Part shown: one piece after another, positions 20,749-32,212 of the stretch | Layout of the letters: every line of letters begins with the position of its first letter | Numbering within the stretch: position 1 is the stretch's first letter | DNA from: Astrothelium macrocarpum | Taxonomy: Eukaryota; Ascomycota; Dothideomycetes; Trypetheliales; Trypetheliaceae | Length of the DNA: 42,940 bases | Direction of reading: 5' to 3' | Assembly (NCBI GenBank): GCA_021030915.1 | Contig: JAGEMR010000192.1 | Span: 1 to 42,940, forward strand | Translations under genes and position numbers: made by a program | The notes under the pieces: generated by a model | Database searches by the model: none | Seen by the model: the letters and a program-made list of their open reading frames with translations, nothing else | Told to the model about the DNA's origin: nothing

Positions 20749-21515
20749 CTATATGCTCAATGCCATGATCGAATTGACGATGTCGTTGTCATTCTCCTTC
20801 AACGCCTTGACGGCCTTCTTCCGCGATACGCTTGCCTGCGTCATGACCAACTCAATATCCTTGTCTTCTAGGCCAGTGTCGTCGACTTCTTCACCGTCAT
20901 CCTCTTCTTCCTCTTTCTTGTCTGCAGATTCGATAGCCTTGCCTTTGTCACCATGGTCGTGGCCTGCGTGCGCATCGTCGCCGCTGGCAGCATTAGCAAT
21001 TTGCTGGGCCGCGGAAGCTTGAGCTTGAGAGTTGAGGTCTTCAATCTTAGCTTCGCCGAAGATACTAAAATCAAGGGTTAGTCGTATAGTTCTGCATGTT
21101 TCTTGGACTGTAGAAGCTTACATGTACGTGTTGCTGGAAGGAGATTTGTAGACGTCGGGCTTGTTGATAACGAAGAGCACCTATAAGTGAGTCGTCAGTG
21201 TCTGGCGTGTCGTTTGAAGACTCTGAAGAGAGGAAGCCTTCGCTAGAGCCCTTGTGTAACGCAGAATTTCCTCACATTCTTTGGACGCCTGAGTGTGACG
21301 CGAGTAATGCCCTCGATGTGCTTCAGGCCAAGCTTAGTGATGAGCTTGCGAGCTTTCTTCTCGTTGCGAGAGTGGACGACTGTAGAACCTTCGGGAATAG
21401 AAGCATCGCCGGGCTCCTCGTTGTCGTCATCCTCGGAGCTGTCCTCTGCCTCCTCGACTTCAGCATTCTTTTTCTCTGGTTCGTCGGGAAGCTCTTCAAT
21501 GCGTGGGTTCGACAT
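20749..21515 (-). CDS. EGD2: Nascent polypeptide-associated complex subunit alpha
   Basis: Three exons, 21515-21276, 21180-21122 and 21064-20749, encode 204 residues. After an acidic N-terminus (about residues 10-45) the NAC domain follows: KKARKLITKLGLKHIEGITR, VTLRRPKN, VLFVINKPDVYKSPSSNTYI and FGEAKIEDLNSQAQ. An acidic linker leads to a C-terminal UBA domain (DIELVMTQASVSRKKAVKAL, then NDNDIVNSIMALSI). NAC binds nascent chains at the ribosome exit tunnel with its beta partner and limits mistargeting. Introns of 95 and 57 nt fall at phases 0 and 2. It lies with RPL14 on the same strand, both translation-linked, though no shared transcript is implied. Confidence 0.97.
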
Positions 21516-22105
21516 CGTGGGAAGCTCTGATCCCCTGTGTGCGAAATTTGTTAGGAAACTTCGTCAATGGCTGTGCGTGAAAAGAAGTATAAAGCGTTCC
21601 CTTCAAGACTTTGCGCTTCAGTAACCCACCCTTGCTGATGCCGTAAATGCGATTGCGTGCCCACAGCAAGTTCCTAGACACACGCTTCAAAATGAGAGTT
21701 GAGTGTGCGGTGGGAGCTTCGAAGCTGGTATCTGGGTAAGGCAACGAGTGCGCACACATGGATGACTAAGTCCCCATCGCAACAAAGTCACCCACGGTAC
21801 AAGTAGGCTTTGAAATGAAAATAGGTCTATTCACCCTGAAGTTTGTTTGAAGTGCCATTTGAATTGCGGACAAGAGTTATCTTCTACTAAAATCTTGGCT
21901 CTGAGAGCGAGATCGTGGGAACGCTCATTGTCAGCAATGGCGCTTGCTACAACCTTGAGGATGGCATGAAATGGACCAGCTATAGCATTTCGCGAATTTG
22001 AATTGAATTAGGAGGCTGCAGCTGGCAAACATTGTACATGAGAAGCCGACTGTTCCTATCCCGTTTGTGAAGTACCTAAAACCCATTCGCAATGCTAAAC
22101 CCAGA
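21516..22105. other. Intergenic, EGD2 promoter and RPL14 3' UTR
   Basis: About 590 bp. The small open frames here are shadows of neighbouring sequence with no recognisable product. Nothing else seen. Confidence 0.5.
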
Positions 22106-22604
22106 TTACGCCGATGCTCTAACCTTCGCAAGAGCCTTCTTCTCCTCGAAGCGTGCCTGCTTCCTCATCCTCATTACCTTGAATCTCTCGAAGTCCGTCA
22201 ATGCTCTCCTCTTCTTACTCCGTTCCCGGCTCTTGGCCCAGTTGCTTTCTGCCCACTTCTTGTCCACTTCCTCTTTCTGCCATGCAGCTTTCAGGGCACC
22301 ATGCCCAAATGCTCGTGGAACTTTTGGTATGACGAGTTGTGTTAATGAGACATTCGCGAGAGGAGCTGCATGCCGTGGTACAGCGAGGTCGGAATCTTCT
22401 GAGGGACCATCAACGAGGACCTGTTGACTTGTTTAGGAACGGATTTGCGGAATGCTTTCCTCTGAATTCTAGGCTTACACGTTTATGATCTATGATCTCG
22501 ACAATGACAGCGAGTCGACCGCTGTAAGGACCGTGGCTGAAGAGGACGATCCGGCCAACCTCAACGAGGCGCCATTCGCTGGTCTTGACATCGGCGTCAC
22601 CCAT
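22106..22604 (-). CDS. RPL14: 60S ribosomal protein eL14
   Basis: Two exons, 22604-22479 and 22420-22106, with a 58-nt intron (GTAAGC donor, CAACAG acceptor) encode 146 residues, normal for fungi. The N-terminal KOW-type barrel reads SEWRLVEVGRIVLFSHGPYS, then GRLAVIVEIIDHKR, and continues VLVDGPSE. The C-terminal half is basic and helical: PRAFGHGALKAAWQKEEVDK, then RALTDFERFKVMRMRKQARF and EEKKALAKVRASA. It is a structural protein of the large subunit. The intron interrupts the KR-VLVDGP junction. The start is the only ATG giving the family's MGDA-type N-terminus. Confidence 0.97.
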
Positions 22605-23850
22605 TGTGCGTTATGCTCTAGATTAATGTGAATGACTCTTCTGATGTACTGAAAGGTATGACAGAGCGTACTGTATGTCTAGAACACAATAAGATCTATT
22701 TTCGGGGTCTTCATGAAATGCTCTTGTTCGCGAAATTGATAGTGCTTGAAGATCTTCGGCGAATCTTAGCGCCGGTCACTTGCGTTTGTGCGCACTAATC
22801 GAGCTTAGCTAAGACTGATATGGTTAGCACCGTACCGTGCTTTGAAGTTTTGAACCTCGTTCACCTTTCCTTCAACCCCTTCGATATTGTGCGCGAAGCT
22901 GTGAAAGTAGTAAGTGAAGCACATGCTCTATCTCTTCAGACCTTCTTTGTGATGTTATAATTTGCGATTGACTGCAGTTTCCGGATGCTCTCGCCTGGGT
23001 ATCTTAACGGGGCTGCTGAACTGATATTTTATTCTTACATATTCTGATCAGTGGTGCTCAAGCCTATGCTTCAACGCAACATAACTTGTCCATCACGACG
23101 CTGACCACTTAAATGCTAGGATCACAGGGCTTTCGTCTTCCAGGATAGCTTACGGTAAGTACCCAACAGTTCCTATCTGCAAATTATCATCGTCTATGAT
23201 TAAAACTTGCACTAGATAGTAAGAGATTCCTTTTGGAGATGATCGTCTCTACACCAAGATCACTGAGGCCCAGTCATATCTTCGCAGTGTCGTTCTTGCA
23301 TACGACATGCAAAGGCTAACCTCGACGATAGGTAGACTAACACTGCCTTGGGCTGTTTTCGAGATCTCAGTAGGATTTTCCTGGCTTAAAATGGAGTATT
23401 TTCTTTGCTCTGAGGAGTTCCTCGAGCTGTCCAAACAACCATGAGTTGCTGGATCTGATTTCGAACAATTTATGCACATGTAAATGTGGTTGGGATTTTG
23501 CATTGGTCTTCACAATGTAGCCCCCTACGACCGGATCGTTTTTACCAAGCCATTTCAATCTAAAGTCAAATTTCCTGCCCAGGCTTGTACATATTAACAT
23601 CAGATTAATCTCACAGATATGGTGTCACTCGGATACAAATGAATCTCATTTTATTCTCCAGCTACTTATGTTCCAATGTTGCAAATAAAGTCTTTGTGTC
23701 GTGTTATCTCCAGCTCTACATGTTCAGCAACATAAACGTTAAATGCAGGCTCATTCATCAGACTCGCAGGACATCAACCGTACAGGCGCTAAGGTACTCA
23801 AACAGTCTCAGCAGAGGCTCTAGAGCATATGACTACATCAAGTAAATACT
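22605..23850. other. Intergenic, RPL14 promoter and 3' side of the Wbp11-like gene
   Basis: About 1.25 kb. Short frames on both strands (for example 23249-23600, minus) have no family resemblance and no good splice framework. I see no gene here. Confidence 0.45.
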
Positions 23851-24732
23851 TTAGGGTTGTAAATCTTCATCCTCAACCTCTTCCATCTCCACATGTCTCA
23901 ATTGCCTTTCAAACTCTGCCTCTTCCTCCGCAAGATCCTTAGTGTCTTCCGAATTCATCGTAAGTATCATCCTGTGCTCTGCCTCCTCTATTGCCGCCTG
24001 TGTTGCCTTCTCGGCATCCCGATAGCCCTCCTTCTCCAGCTGATCCATCTCCTCTGGCTCCAATAATCTTCCTTCTCCTTTCTTCTGTGTGACCTTCCGC
24101 TGCACCGCTGCCGGCATGAACTTGCTTACTGCCTCCTTTCTTAAGTCACGAATCTGCGGTGCAGCGCTATATGTCGTCTGCGCCACTACCTCAGGTTTCT
24201 CGGGTAAGGGATGTAGTTGTCTTGCCCCCCCCAATGGCGTATCATTCACATTGCTCTTCTCTTGTCGTTCTCGCCTGGGTCGTGGGATAGGTGGTGGCGT
24301 ATCCCGCGGCATCGGTATCCGACGTACATCCTCGTCCGTCTCTTCGCTCTCATTCCCGCCGCGTTCACCATCTCGTCTCCTCTTCCCTAACACACCACCT
24401 CCTCTCCCTTTACCCCTTCCACCTCTTCCGCCATCATTTCCTCTTCCGAACGTGGGGGCCCGCTCTCCCAGCACTTCTCTTGCCTTTCGCACTGCGCGCA
24501 GGTCCTTCTCCAGCTGCTCTAGCGTCTGCTTATCTTTGGGCCGCAGAGCCCCGCCACTTGCTTCAACATCTTTGAGCTCATCTACCTGGCGCTGAAGACG
24601 CTCCGGATTGCGACGCGCGAGTTTCTCGGTGCGTTGGACTTGTAACTGGGCGCGGGATTTCTTGAGTGCTTTGGCTTTGTCGGCTTTACGTTGGGCGGCA
24701 GCAGGGTTAAGTGTGCGTTCGCCTTTTGCCAT
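23851..24732 (-). CDS. Wbp11-like pre-mRNA splicing protein
   Basis: A single exon of 293 residues. It begins MAKGERTLNPAAAQRKADKA, the conserved N-terminal Wbp11 motif, followed by a basic helix (KALKKSRAQLQVQRTEKLAR and on to about residue 85). The middle has glycine/arginine runs (GRGNDGGRGGRGKGRGGG), a basic bipartite stretch GKRRRDG that may act as a nuclear signal, and the proline run DTPPPIPRPRR that could bind WW domains. The C-terminal third is helical and acidic, ending EEVEDEDLQP. In animals WBP11 is a spliceosome-associated activator of splicing; a similar nuclear role is inferred. It lies about 400 bp from the cryptochrome 3' end on the same strand. Confidence 0.85.
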   Translation of the reverse strand: MAKGERTLNPAAAQRKADKAKALKKSRAQLQVQRTEKLARRNPERLQRQVDELKDVEASGGALRPKDKQTLEQLEKDLRAVRKAREVLGERAPTFGRGNDGGRGGRGKGRGGGVLGKRRRDGERGGNESEETDEDVRRIPMPRDTPPPIPRPRRERQEKSNVNDTPLGGARQLHPLPEKPEVVAQTTYSAAPQIRDLRKEAVSKFMPAAVQRKVTQKKGEGRLLEPEEMDQLEKEGYRDAEKATQAAIEEAEHRMILTMNSEDTKDLAEEEAEFERQLRHVEMEEVEDEDLQP

Positions 24733-25126
24733 TCTGAGTTTTGCAATGCCAAATTTGGTAAATGAGCGGGGCTGGGATAGTAAACATGGCCTAGTTGTAC
24801 ATGGAGACTGCTTAAAAAGTTACGAAGCTCGGACCAGATGACCCTTGACGAACTTTGCGAATGACGTGCGTTCGGATAGTCAACATCGTCACATTATCTT
24901 AAGGCATTTGGGGTACTTATTGATATAAGGTACTCTCTCATCACAAAACCTTGATTTAGAAGGGGGTTCTTTAAAAAAAAAAGTTTTGCGTAAGATGAAT
25001 TTACGCCAAATCCTCCCTAATCTATGAGTTGATGAAACCAAAGGAAACGCTGGTGTCTCAAAAGGATGCGCGTACGCCGATTCAATCCCCAAATTGAAAA
25101 GGTCATGGCATGAGGGACAGTAATTG
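24733..25126. other. Intergenic between Wbp11-like gene and cryptochrome
   Basis: About 390 bp with the Wbp11-like promoter and the cryptochrome 3' UTR. Nothing further seen. Confidence 0.5.
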
Positions 25127-27275
25127 TTATTGCGTTGAAATCCCCTGGGACATCCGGTCTTTATCCATAGGTCCCGATCTCCAATTCCCCCTACCTCTTC
25201 CTCTTCCTCGATTCCCACCCCTTGATCCACCTCCACCTCCTCCTCGCCCTCGACCCCTGCCACCAGCTCCATTCTTTCTGTCAACGGCAAAGTCAATCCT
25301 CACCAAAGGTTTTTCCACCCAGTCCACTCCCTCTAGGCCCAGCTTCTTTCTCTCCTCGATTGGCAATCTCCATGCCTGCAATACTCCCATCAACTCTTCA
25401 CCGCCATGTAACTCTTTACCCCCATATACTCCACTCAATTCTCCAACCCAGCTTTTAACGTACTCTCCTTTTGAATCATAATCCATGCCCTGTTTCACCG
25501 GGTTGAACTTTCTTGCCTCGCCGCGCGGATCATTGCCTACACCTGCAACATAACACCAATTTCCCCAGTTACTACCCACGTCGTAATCAATAAGCATACA
25601 CTCGTACCACTCCGCGCCCAATCGCCAATCCAGCCGAAGGTGTTTCGCCAGGAATGACGCATGGTTCTGCCGGGCGCGATTACTCGTGTATCCCGTTAGA
25701 AACAGTTCACGACTTGCTGCGTCAATCAAACCGGTCCCGGTACGGCCCTCCAAGAATCGCGTTAATGGGTGTGAAGAAGGCAGCAGATTTGTGGAGTGGT
25801 TTACGTTTCCATTAGGAGAGGCGGGCGGTTTGGCGGAGGAAGGGCACGGGCCGGACTTTTGAGGTTTCCATTCTACTGATTTGTATTGGTCATCGCCACG
25901 AAAGCCACGGATGGAGAAAAGCTTGGCACCGAATTTGCGGGCGCAGAGGCGCATGTAGTCGCGCCAAAGGAGCTCGAAGCGAACGCCTTCGGTGCCTTTG
26001 CTTTCGCCCTTACCGAAACCGGGAGCTTTCGACATATCTGCAGACGCTTCGTTCGACTGGACATTCGTAAAGGGCAGAGGTTCTGGAGGCTTGCCTTCTT
26101 CAAAACGGTACATTTCCCAATGCACCCAGCGAGCAGTGATGCAACCCAGTGCAAGCCATGGGGAGAGTTTGGTACTGAAATCTGTACCAAGTAATCCATT
26201 CCGAGTATCTTTGTATTTAGTCATTGCACCCGACTGAAGAAGATGTCTGACGCGATACTGTCCATGGCTTTCTCCACCAGAGAAGGGGACCGCAGATTGC
26301 ACTGTGGTACTTTGAGGCCATTCGGGAGGCTTAGATAAGCCAAATCCAATATCTTCAAGTGGCTTATGAAGAGCAGATATCAGCGAATCAAGGGTTTCTG
26401 GGATTTTAAACGGGTCTGCCTGTGGTGGTATTGAAGATGGAAGTGGTGGTAGAGCGCCCTGCTTTGGTCGAGGTAGACACTTTCTTGGGGCGTCCCGTAA
26501 TGGCTCAACTGTCTTTCGAAAAGATGTGAAAACATCAGAAAGATCCTCGGGATTCCGAAATGGGAGATCGCGGCTTTTACTGATTAGCGATAGTTTTTGG
26601 TTGAATTCATGGAATCACGACTATAGAGTTTCCAGGGCAGCCGCACAAATTTATAGATTTTGGTCATGTGAGAATTCAAGTAATGAAATAAAAAGAAGAG
26701 AAAAAAAATAAAAAAAATAGGATTACGCACTCATCGACAAGATATTTTTCGTCTTGCCATAATTTGAATTCTATACCCGACTCTTCCGCGACACTTCTGA
26801 GCTCTTTCTCTTCCTTCTTTTCTTCGGTTCCCTCTTCTGCAGTCATCCAGATTCCTGAAACTTCGGCATGGGATTCTTTCATATGATTGGACGATGCGTC
26901 TTTGAAGGATTTAAGGGCATCTCTAACGACATCTTGCGGACGTCCTACTCGAATTTCTAGGCCATTTCCGAGGTCTTGCAATTGAGTCTTCAAGTCCCAG
27001 ACACTTTCCGCAAGAAATTTTGCCCTGTGGGGCCCACAACGCCAAAAACCCCCAACATAGCTTCGAGCTTCAGGATAGGGACTCTCCTTGGTCTGATCCT
27101 CTAAGAAACCAGAAACCTCGACTTGATCTGCTGGGAAGACGTAAATAGGAAGAAAATGGGTAAAAGGGTGTTGGCTCTGCTGGTAAAGGCGTGAAACCTC
27201 GTTTAGGATGGGATTGTCTGCTGTCCGTAGATCACGTCGGAGTAAGTAAATTACTATTTTAGATACAGAGGACAT
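25127..27275 (-). CDS. DASH-type cryptochrome with C-terminal RGG extension
   Basis: Exons 27275-26731 and 26579-25127 give 665 residues; the 151-nt intron joins KYLVDD to KSRDLPFRNPEDLSDVFTSF. The N-terminal photolyase domain starts KIVIYLLRRDLRTADNPIL and includes RSYVGGFWRCGPHRAKFL. The FAD-binding domain has GGESHGQYRVRHLLQSG, TKLSPWLALGCITARWVHWE, then FELLWRDYMRLCARKFG, TGTGLIDAASRELFLTGYTS and RARQNHASFLAKHL, plus DYDVGSNWGNWCYVAGVGND. These are diagnostic of the cry-DASH family, flavoproteins that absorb blue/UV-A light and repair single-stranded DNA photodamage or act in light signalling. Residues 617-665 are glycine/arginine-rich RGG-type repeats, as in the long fungal cry-DASH proteins, and probably bind RNA. 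An insertion near KPQKSGPCPSSAKPP is low complexity. ATG at 27275 is the first usable start. Confidence 0.95.
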
Positions 27276-29009
27276 GACCCCGGGAAGAAGGGAATGGCTT
27301 AAATAGTGGGTTTCTGTGTAAGGCCAGCAGCTATCACAGCAAGAAATATTGCACAAGATAAGGCTAGTTCATCCACAAACATCCACAAACAACAAAGGCC
27401 ATTCAAAGCGTCATACAAGAGACGGGACGGGAACTGTAAATATCAACGATAGATGTCTTCCGAGGTAGCAATTAGCGAAGCTTTTGATCTCATGCTGAAA
27501 CCCTTGAAAGCATCGCATGCACTATTACTCGCACTAAATTTCAGACACACCGTTTAAGGCGACCTCTTCATAAGGCTGGCCCTGGCCAAGGGCAAATTCT
27601 GTTCGCGTAGAAGCCACGGGTCGTCTAGAGCCTTTTCGGACGTTTGATTAGACGAACCCACCGTCCACCAAGACTGGATGACCATTCACCCGGTAATCCT
27701 GGAGGACGGCGAGACAACAGGGACGTCACGCCGTGGCCAACAAAGAAAAAGCGTTCCACGATTCATGCAGCGGGAATGCATCATAGATCTGGAGTAGCCG
27801 GAATGGATGACTGGAGAGGGATGGTCAGATCCTAGTGCAGATCAAGTTCGCGGTTCCGTAGATTAAGGTTATCAAGCTCCACGAGTGACAAGGCCGCGAT
27901 GGCCGCGGTCATCATCTTTCACCAGGGACGCACGGCACCACGGGATAGGAGAGGCTAGGCGTCGCCGGCTCGTCGCACTGCAGGATTCCAGAGCAGCAGA
28001 GCCGTTGCGAGAGAATCCAGTGGCGCCAAGACACTCTGAACGCTGCGTGGGCTGGAGGATTGGAGCCTGTTGCCAGCGCAGCACTCTTTACATCGCATTG
28101 GGAGTGTGGCATCTGGTGTTGCGGACGCGAAAGGCTAGGTCGCTGGGTGGCTGGTTGGACGATCGACTGCGTGACCAGACCGGTAATCTCGGTGCCTGCT
28201 TGCAGCCATCTGAGATGGTGCCACCCGTTTCGTAGGTGCCGAGATCTTAACGTGAAGTGACGAGATCTGGGAGTGCTAGTGGCAAGCGCAATCTGCTCTG
28301 ACACGCGAGATTGGGTGCCCTTGACGCCGTTCGTCTGCGCTCCCTCGAACCTCTACCTCTTCGGTAACGCTGCACCGACTGTCTTCTGACATTCCACAGC
28401 CCCCACCAAGCCCGTGAACCGGGGTCGAGCAGCCGGATTGCTGGAAAGATCGCGGTGACCGCACCTTGAACAGGCAAGTCGATCAAGATCGTCGACCGAG
28501 TCCGTCGACCCCTTCAGCTTCGCACTTCTCGACTGGGGTGTCGCTTAAGGATACACGCCCGCTTTGGTAATCCTTTTCAGACAAGCACGCCTCCGATGCC
28601 TCATGGAAAATTCCATCATCCGAGACAAGCGCGAGATCGGAATGCGCCATGTGCTTGCGAGTCATCTCGCAAGCCTTATTGTCTACATGCATCCGATGAG
28701 ACGGAAGGTTCAGCACTGAAGCTACGATCTCAGAGCATGAATAACTTTTGCTAATTGTTCCTGAATCCTGGACGCTAATCTACTTGGCAGAGAAGATTGC
28801 TTCACCGCTTAGACGCCCAAATGCACACTACTGGGAAAAAGGAATGTTTCTCCGCATCGTCATTTATCATCGATCCTCTGACCTCCTTGAGGGATCACTC
28901 CCACTCACCGAGGCGCTCTCAAACAATGTCGTGGGCTCCGCTGGTTCGCCACAGCAGTGGAAGATCCATTCTGTATCACACGCAACCCCGCATTGCAATA
29001 ACCAGATGA
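27276..29009. other. Gene-free stretch upstream of the cryptochrome
   Basis: About 1.7 kb between the cryptochrome start and the glutamate decarboxylase 3' end. The part 27.6-28.7 kb is GC-rich with overlapping frames on both strands (for example 27885-28235 plus and 27912-28304 minus), none with a recognisable domain. A 10-bp direct duplication (ATCCACAAAC) lies near 27372-27391. GATC-containing motifs of the kind bound by light-response GATA factors occur, for example around 28484-28495, but they are too short to call. Confidence 0.45.
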
Positions 29010-30975
29010 TTAACATACAGTGCGGTGAACGCCGTAGCTCATCGGTCTCTTCGCCTTATGCTTGTTCTTGCTGTTGTGACCAGCGCTGGAGTGAGTCTTT
29101 TCAACACTATTACCGAACGGTTGCCATGCAGCCAGATCAATCTCGTCGGAATCAATGAGGTTCTCCGTGACTGCGCAAATGTCTGCAATCAGACGATCAA
29201 GCAGGTCGATTGACATGGATTCGCGCACGACAACACGAAGAATTTCCGTCTTGTCCTCGTTGGGTGGCAACGGATAATCTGCAAAGAACGTCAGCATAAA
29301 CGACGTGAACACTGATTCGAAACGATATGTTAAGGTTACGAATTGCCGCGACCTGCATATTGCATTTGGTCGGCACGAACCGGCTAGTTACCGACCAAAT
29401 TGGAATGACACAACGCATGCAGATAAGACTTACTGGGGATGATGTATTGCTTGGCTCTCAGCAAGTTGCTGACAGCTACCTGCTTCACATGCGGGTACTG
29501 CTTATGAAATTCGTCCGTCAAGGTGAATGCCACTACTGGTAAACCTGCATTGTAGTCTGCACTCGTCTCCCCATCCTTTTCGAACGGTTTCTCCCCTTTT
29601 CTGTACTCAAAGTCTCCCTTTTTACGGTGGATGTCACTCACACAACGGTACCAGCCGGTCGCTTCGAGACTCTTGCTCAGTAAGCGAGCATTGGACAAGG
29701 CATCTTCCATGATGGAACGGAAGCCAGTGAATCCAAGATGAATTAAGTTGTAATACTGGGCAATGATCTGCGCGCCAGGGCGAGAGAAGTTGAGTGTGTA
29801 TGACTCCTCGGTTCCCCCAAGATAGTGCAACTCAAAGACAAGGTGCTTGGGCAGGTATGCTGTTGACACGTTAGTCTTCATTTTCGTTGCATCTGCATAC
29901 AAATGCATACATTCATCTCGCCAAATGATCCAACCCACTCCAGCGTACACCAGACCAAATTTGTGACCGGATGTGTTGATCGATTTTACGCGAGGAAGCT
30001 CAAAGTTCCTGGGATATGTCAACCTCGGACACACATGATCGAAAGCCCTTCCTTGCTTACCATTTGGGACCACCAACTTTCGCGTGGGTGAAGGGTGCAA
30101 TGAAGCCACCGCTTGCAGCATCGACGTGGATAGGAATATCAACACCAGTCTTCTGCTCATACTCGTCTAGAATCTTGGAAATTTCTTCGACCGGCTCATA
30201 ATGTCCTGTGTACGTTGAACCCAGGATCACAAAAACACCAATCGTATTTTCATCAATATTCTGCTTTACAAGCTCTGGGTCAAGCCGGTGTTGTGATTTC
30301 TCACTGACAGGCAGAATGCGAGCCTCGACTTCAAAGTAGCGAGCAAATTTCTCCAGAGCAACCTGAGCATTAGCGCCCATGATGATGTTCGGCTTGGCAG
30401 TGTCTTTGCCTGCGGCTGTCCGCTTCTCTTGCCATCTACGCTTCATTGCCAAACCACCGAGGTGGATTGCTTCACTACTCCCTGTAGTGGCACTTCCAAT
30501 GGCCTTCTCCCCCTTCTGCACGCCCCAAAGATGAGCAATGATACTGATACATCGAGCATGCATATCCATCATGGCAGGATACTCATCCGCGTCGGACATA
30601 TTTTTGGACAAATTTTCGATCATGAGTTTCTCAGCTTGCTCTTCCATGTAGGTGCCTACGAACGAAGCAAGGTTGAGATTCGGACGTCCATCGAGGTCAA
30701 GTTCGTCCTTGAGAAGCTGGTGGACAGCGTCTGCTGGGGCGCCATCATGAGGGATCTTGAATTTTGATAGCTCATACTGGCTGTTGTAGCGAGTAGAATA
30801 TGGAGTCACAGAGTGAGACGCTGCTGATCCAGTATGCTTTCCACGATGGGAGTGAGGCTTTTCGTGCAATGAATGCACCAGTTCTTCCGGATCAATCTGG
30901 AACGAGGTCAATTGGAGATATACATATCAAATCGCTTGGTACGGAATTTCTTACATGTCTTGCAAGACCAGCCAT
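29010..30975 (-). CDS. GAD1: Glutamate decarboxylase
   Basis: Four exons, 30975-30955, 30896-30061, 30008-29434 and 29278-29010, encode 566 residues. The first has only seven codons (MAGLARH) and joins IDPEELVHSLHEKPHSHRGK. Introns are 58, 52 and 155 nt; phases agree. The enzyme converts L-glutamate to GABA with pyridoxal phosphate in the cytosol, the entry to the GABA shunt. Family marks include DEYPAMMDMHARCISIIAHL, GSATTGSSEAIHLGGLAMKR, HVDAASGGFIAPFTH and the cofactor-lysine motif SINTSGHKFGLVYAGVG (lysine about residue 302). NYPLPPNEDKTEILRVVVRE near the end is also typical. The C-terminus ends in cysteine after a lysine-rich stretch. The start rests on splice phase and family N-terminal form. 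Confidence 0.95.
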
Positions 30976-32212
30976 TATTGATACACCAAATGCTCGAATA
31001 CTGAAGATAGTTCTGTGGAAACAAAGAATAAGAGAGAGGATGTGCAGAGGAACAGGTCAGACATCCGGAAGAAAATTGCCTCAATGTGGGGCTGTGGACA
31101 GCAAAAAAACAGTAAAAAGGTGAGAAACTTGCTTCTGGTGCATCAAGAATTCGGTCATTGGATAGCGGCATGGAATTCCAGCTTGAATCGCATTTTCCCC
31201 ACACATTCCCCTGACGTGGTACCTTGTGTCGACCAGGGCGTGCAGGAGATCACTGGCCCAGGTTCAGGCGTTCTTGGTCGATCACGATCGCTTGGTAAAG
31301 CTTGTTTCCGAGTATACCAATCGCTGTATTGCTTTTGTTCCGCTTGGTGCCATCTCTAAGCTTACAAGTCACGCCTTCACTTGCTTTGCAATGATGGCTG
31401 TCCTCCCGTATGATGACTGGAGGCATTAGGCATCAAGTAAATTTTTACTTTTACATAATGCATATCGTTCTCTAGAAACACAGTTCCAAGCGCTGGGTAT
31501 TCCAAGCTCTAGACGATTTCTTTTGGAAACCGGGGTTGACTGCCTACTGCTAGTGTACTCCGTAATATGTGGACTTGGGTTAAAGGATGATGTTGATGCC
31601 CCACCCCTAATAGCAGCAGTACATCACAACCAACGACTCAAAGACGGAGCTACTTGAACTCGTCTCATTACTGCCATGGACTACTAGTTCCTCCATTTCT
31701 GAAGCTCGAAATTTCTCTCAGACACAAGCTCCCTCTATCCTTTGGTGCTTCATTCTCGAGGCCAAGCTGAAGTGGCGTGACGTCAGGTGGGGTACATCTC
31801 CACATTGAATGGCATCGGCGAATCGGGAGCAATGGCATTTTGACGGTGTTCAGCATAGGTAAGGCAGGTAACTCTCGGCTCAAACACTCCGCGTTTCGAT
31901 GTAAAAAGATCATGTAAAAATAGAAATCCGGCCTCTCACAATGAATGCCAAGTAAAAAGAAGATGCTTTATTGATGGGATGCTTCTTTATGCTGATTACT
32001 CATTCCTTCATCCAAAGCACGTGCTTTTGTGCCATCGATGCTCGTCGGGCGTTTCGTGCACTTTGATCTCGATTCCGCATACGTACTCGGTAGTCGTCAT
32101 CACTGCTGGCTAACTAGCTGATGACCGCCATATACCAACACCTCTCTTTCGTAACCCCATTTCCATTTCCCATCTTCAATCCATTTCTTTCAACCGTCGT
32201 TCCTGTGTAGAC
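30976..32212. other. Divergent promoter region between GAD1 and the fasciclin gene
   Basis: About 1.24 kb shared by two divergent genes. It contains one full palindromic TGACGTCA site (31778-31785). A C/T-rich stretch with CCATTTCC and CAATCC leads up to the fasciclin start. No additional gene was recognised; the minus frame at 31668-31913 has no support. Confidence 0.5.
31778..31785. promoter_or_regulatory. CRE/ATF-type palindrome TGACGTCA
   Basis: A perfect 8-bp bZIP (CREB/ATF) consensus site lies 435 bp before the fasciclin start and about 800 bp from the GAD1 start. In fungi such sites serve Atf1-type stress regulators. A single site can occur by chance. Confidence 0.35.

Noticed and set aside
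24089..24595. 168-codon plus-strand frame
   Set aside because: Shadow of the Wbp11-like gene on the opposite strand; serine/proline/leucine bias mirrors its R/G/E codons.
27276..27356. Upstream extension of the cryptochrome
   Set aside because: The extension begins at TTG, not ATG; ATG 27275 gives MSSVSKIVIYLLRRDLR, the expected photolyase start.
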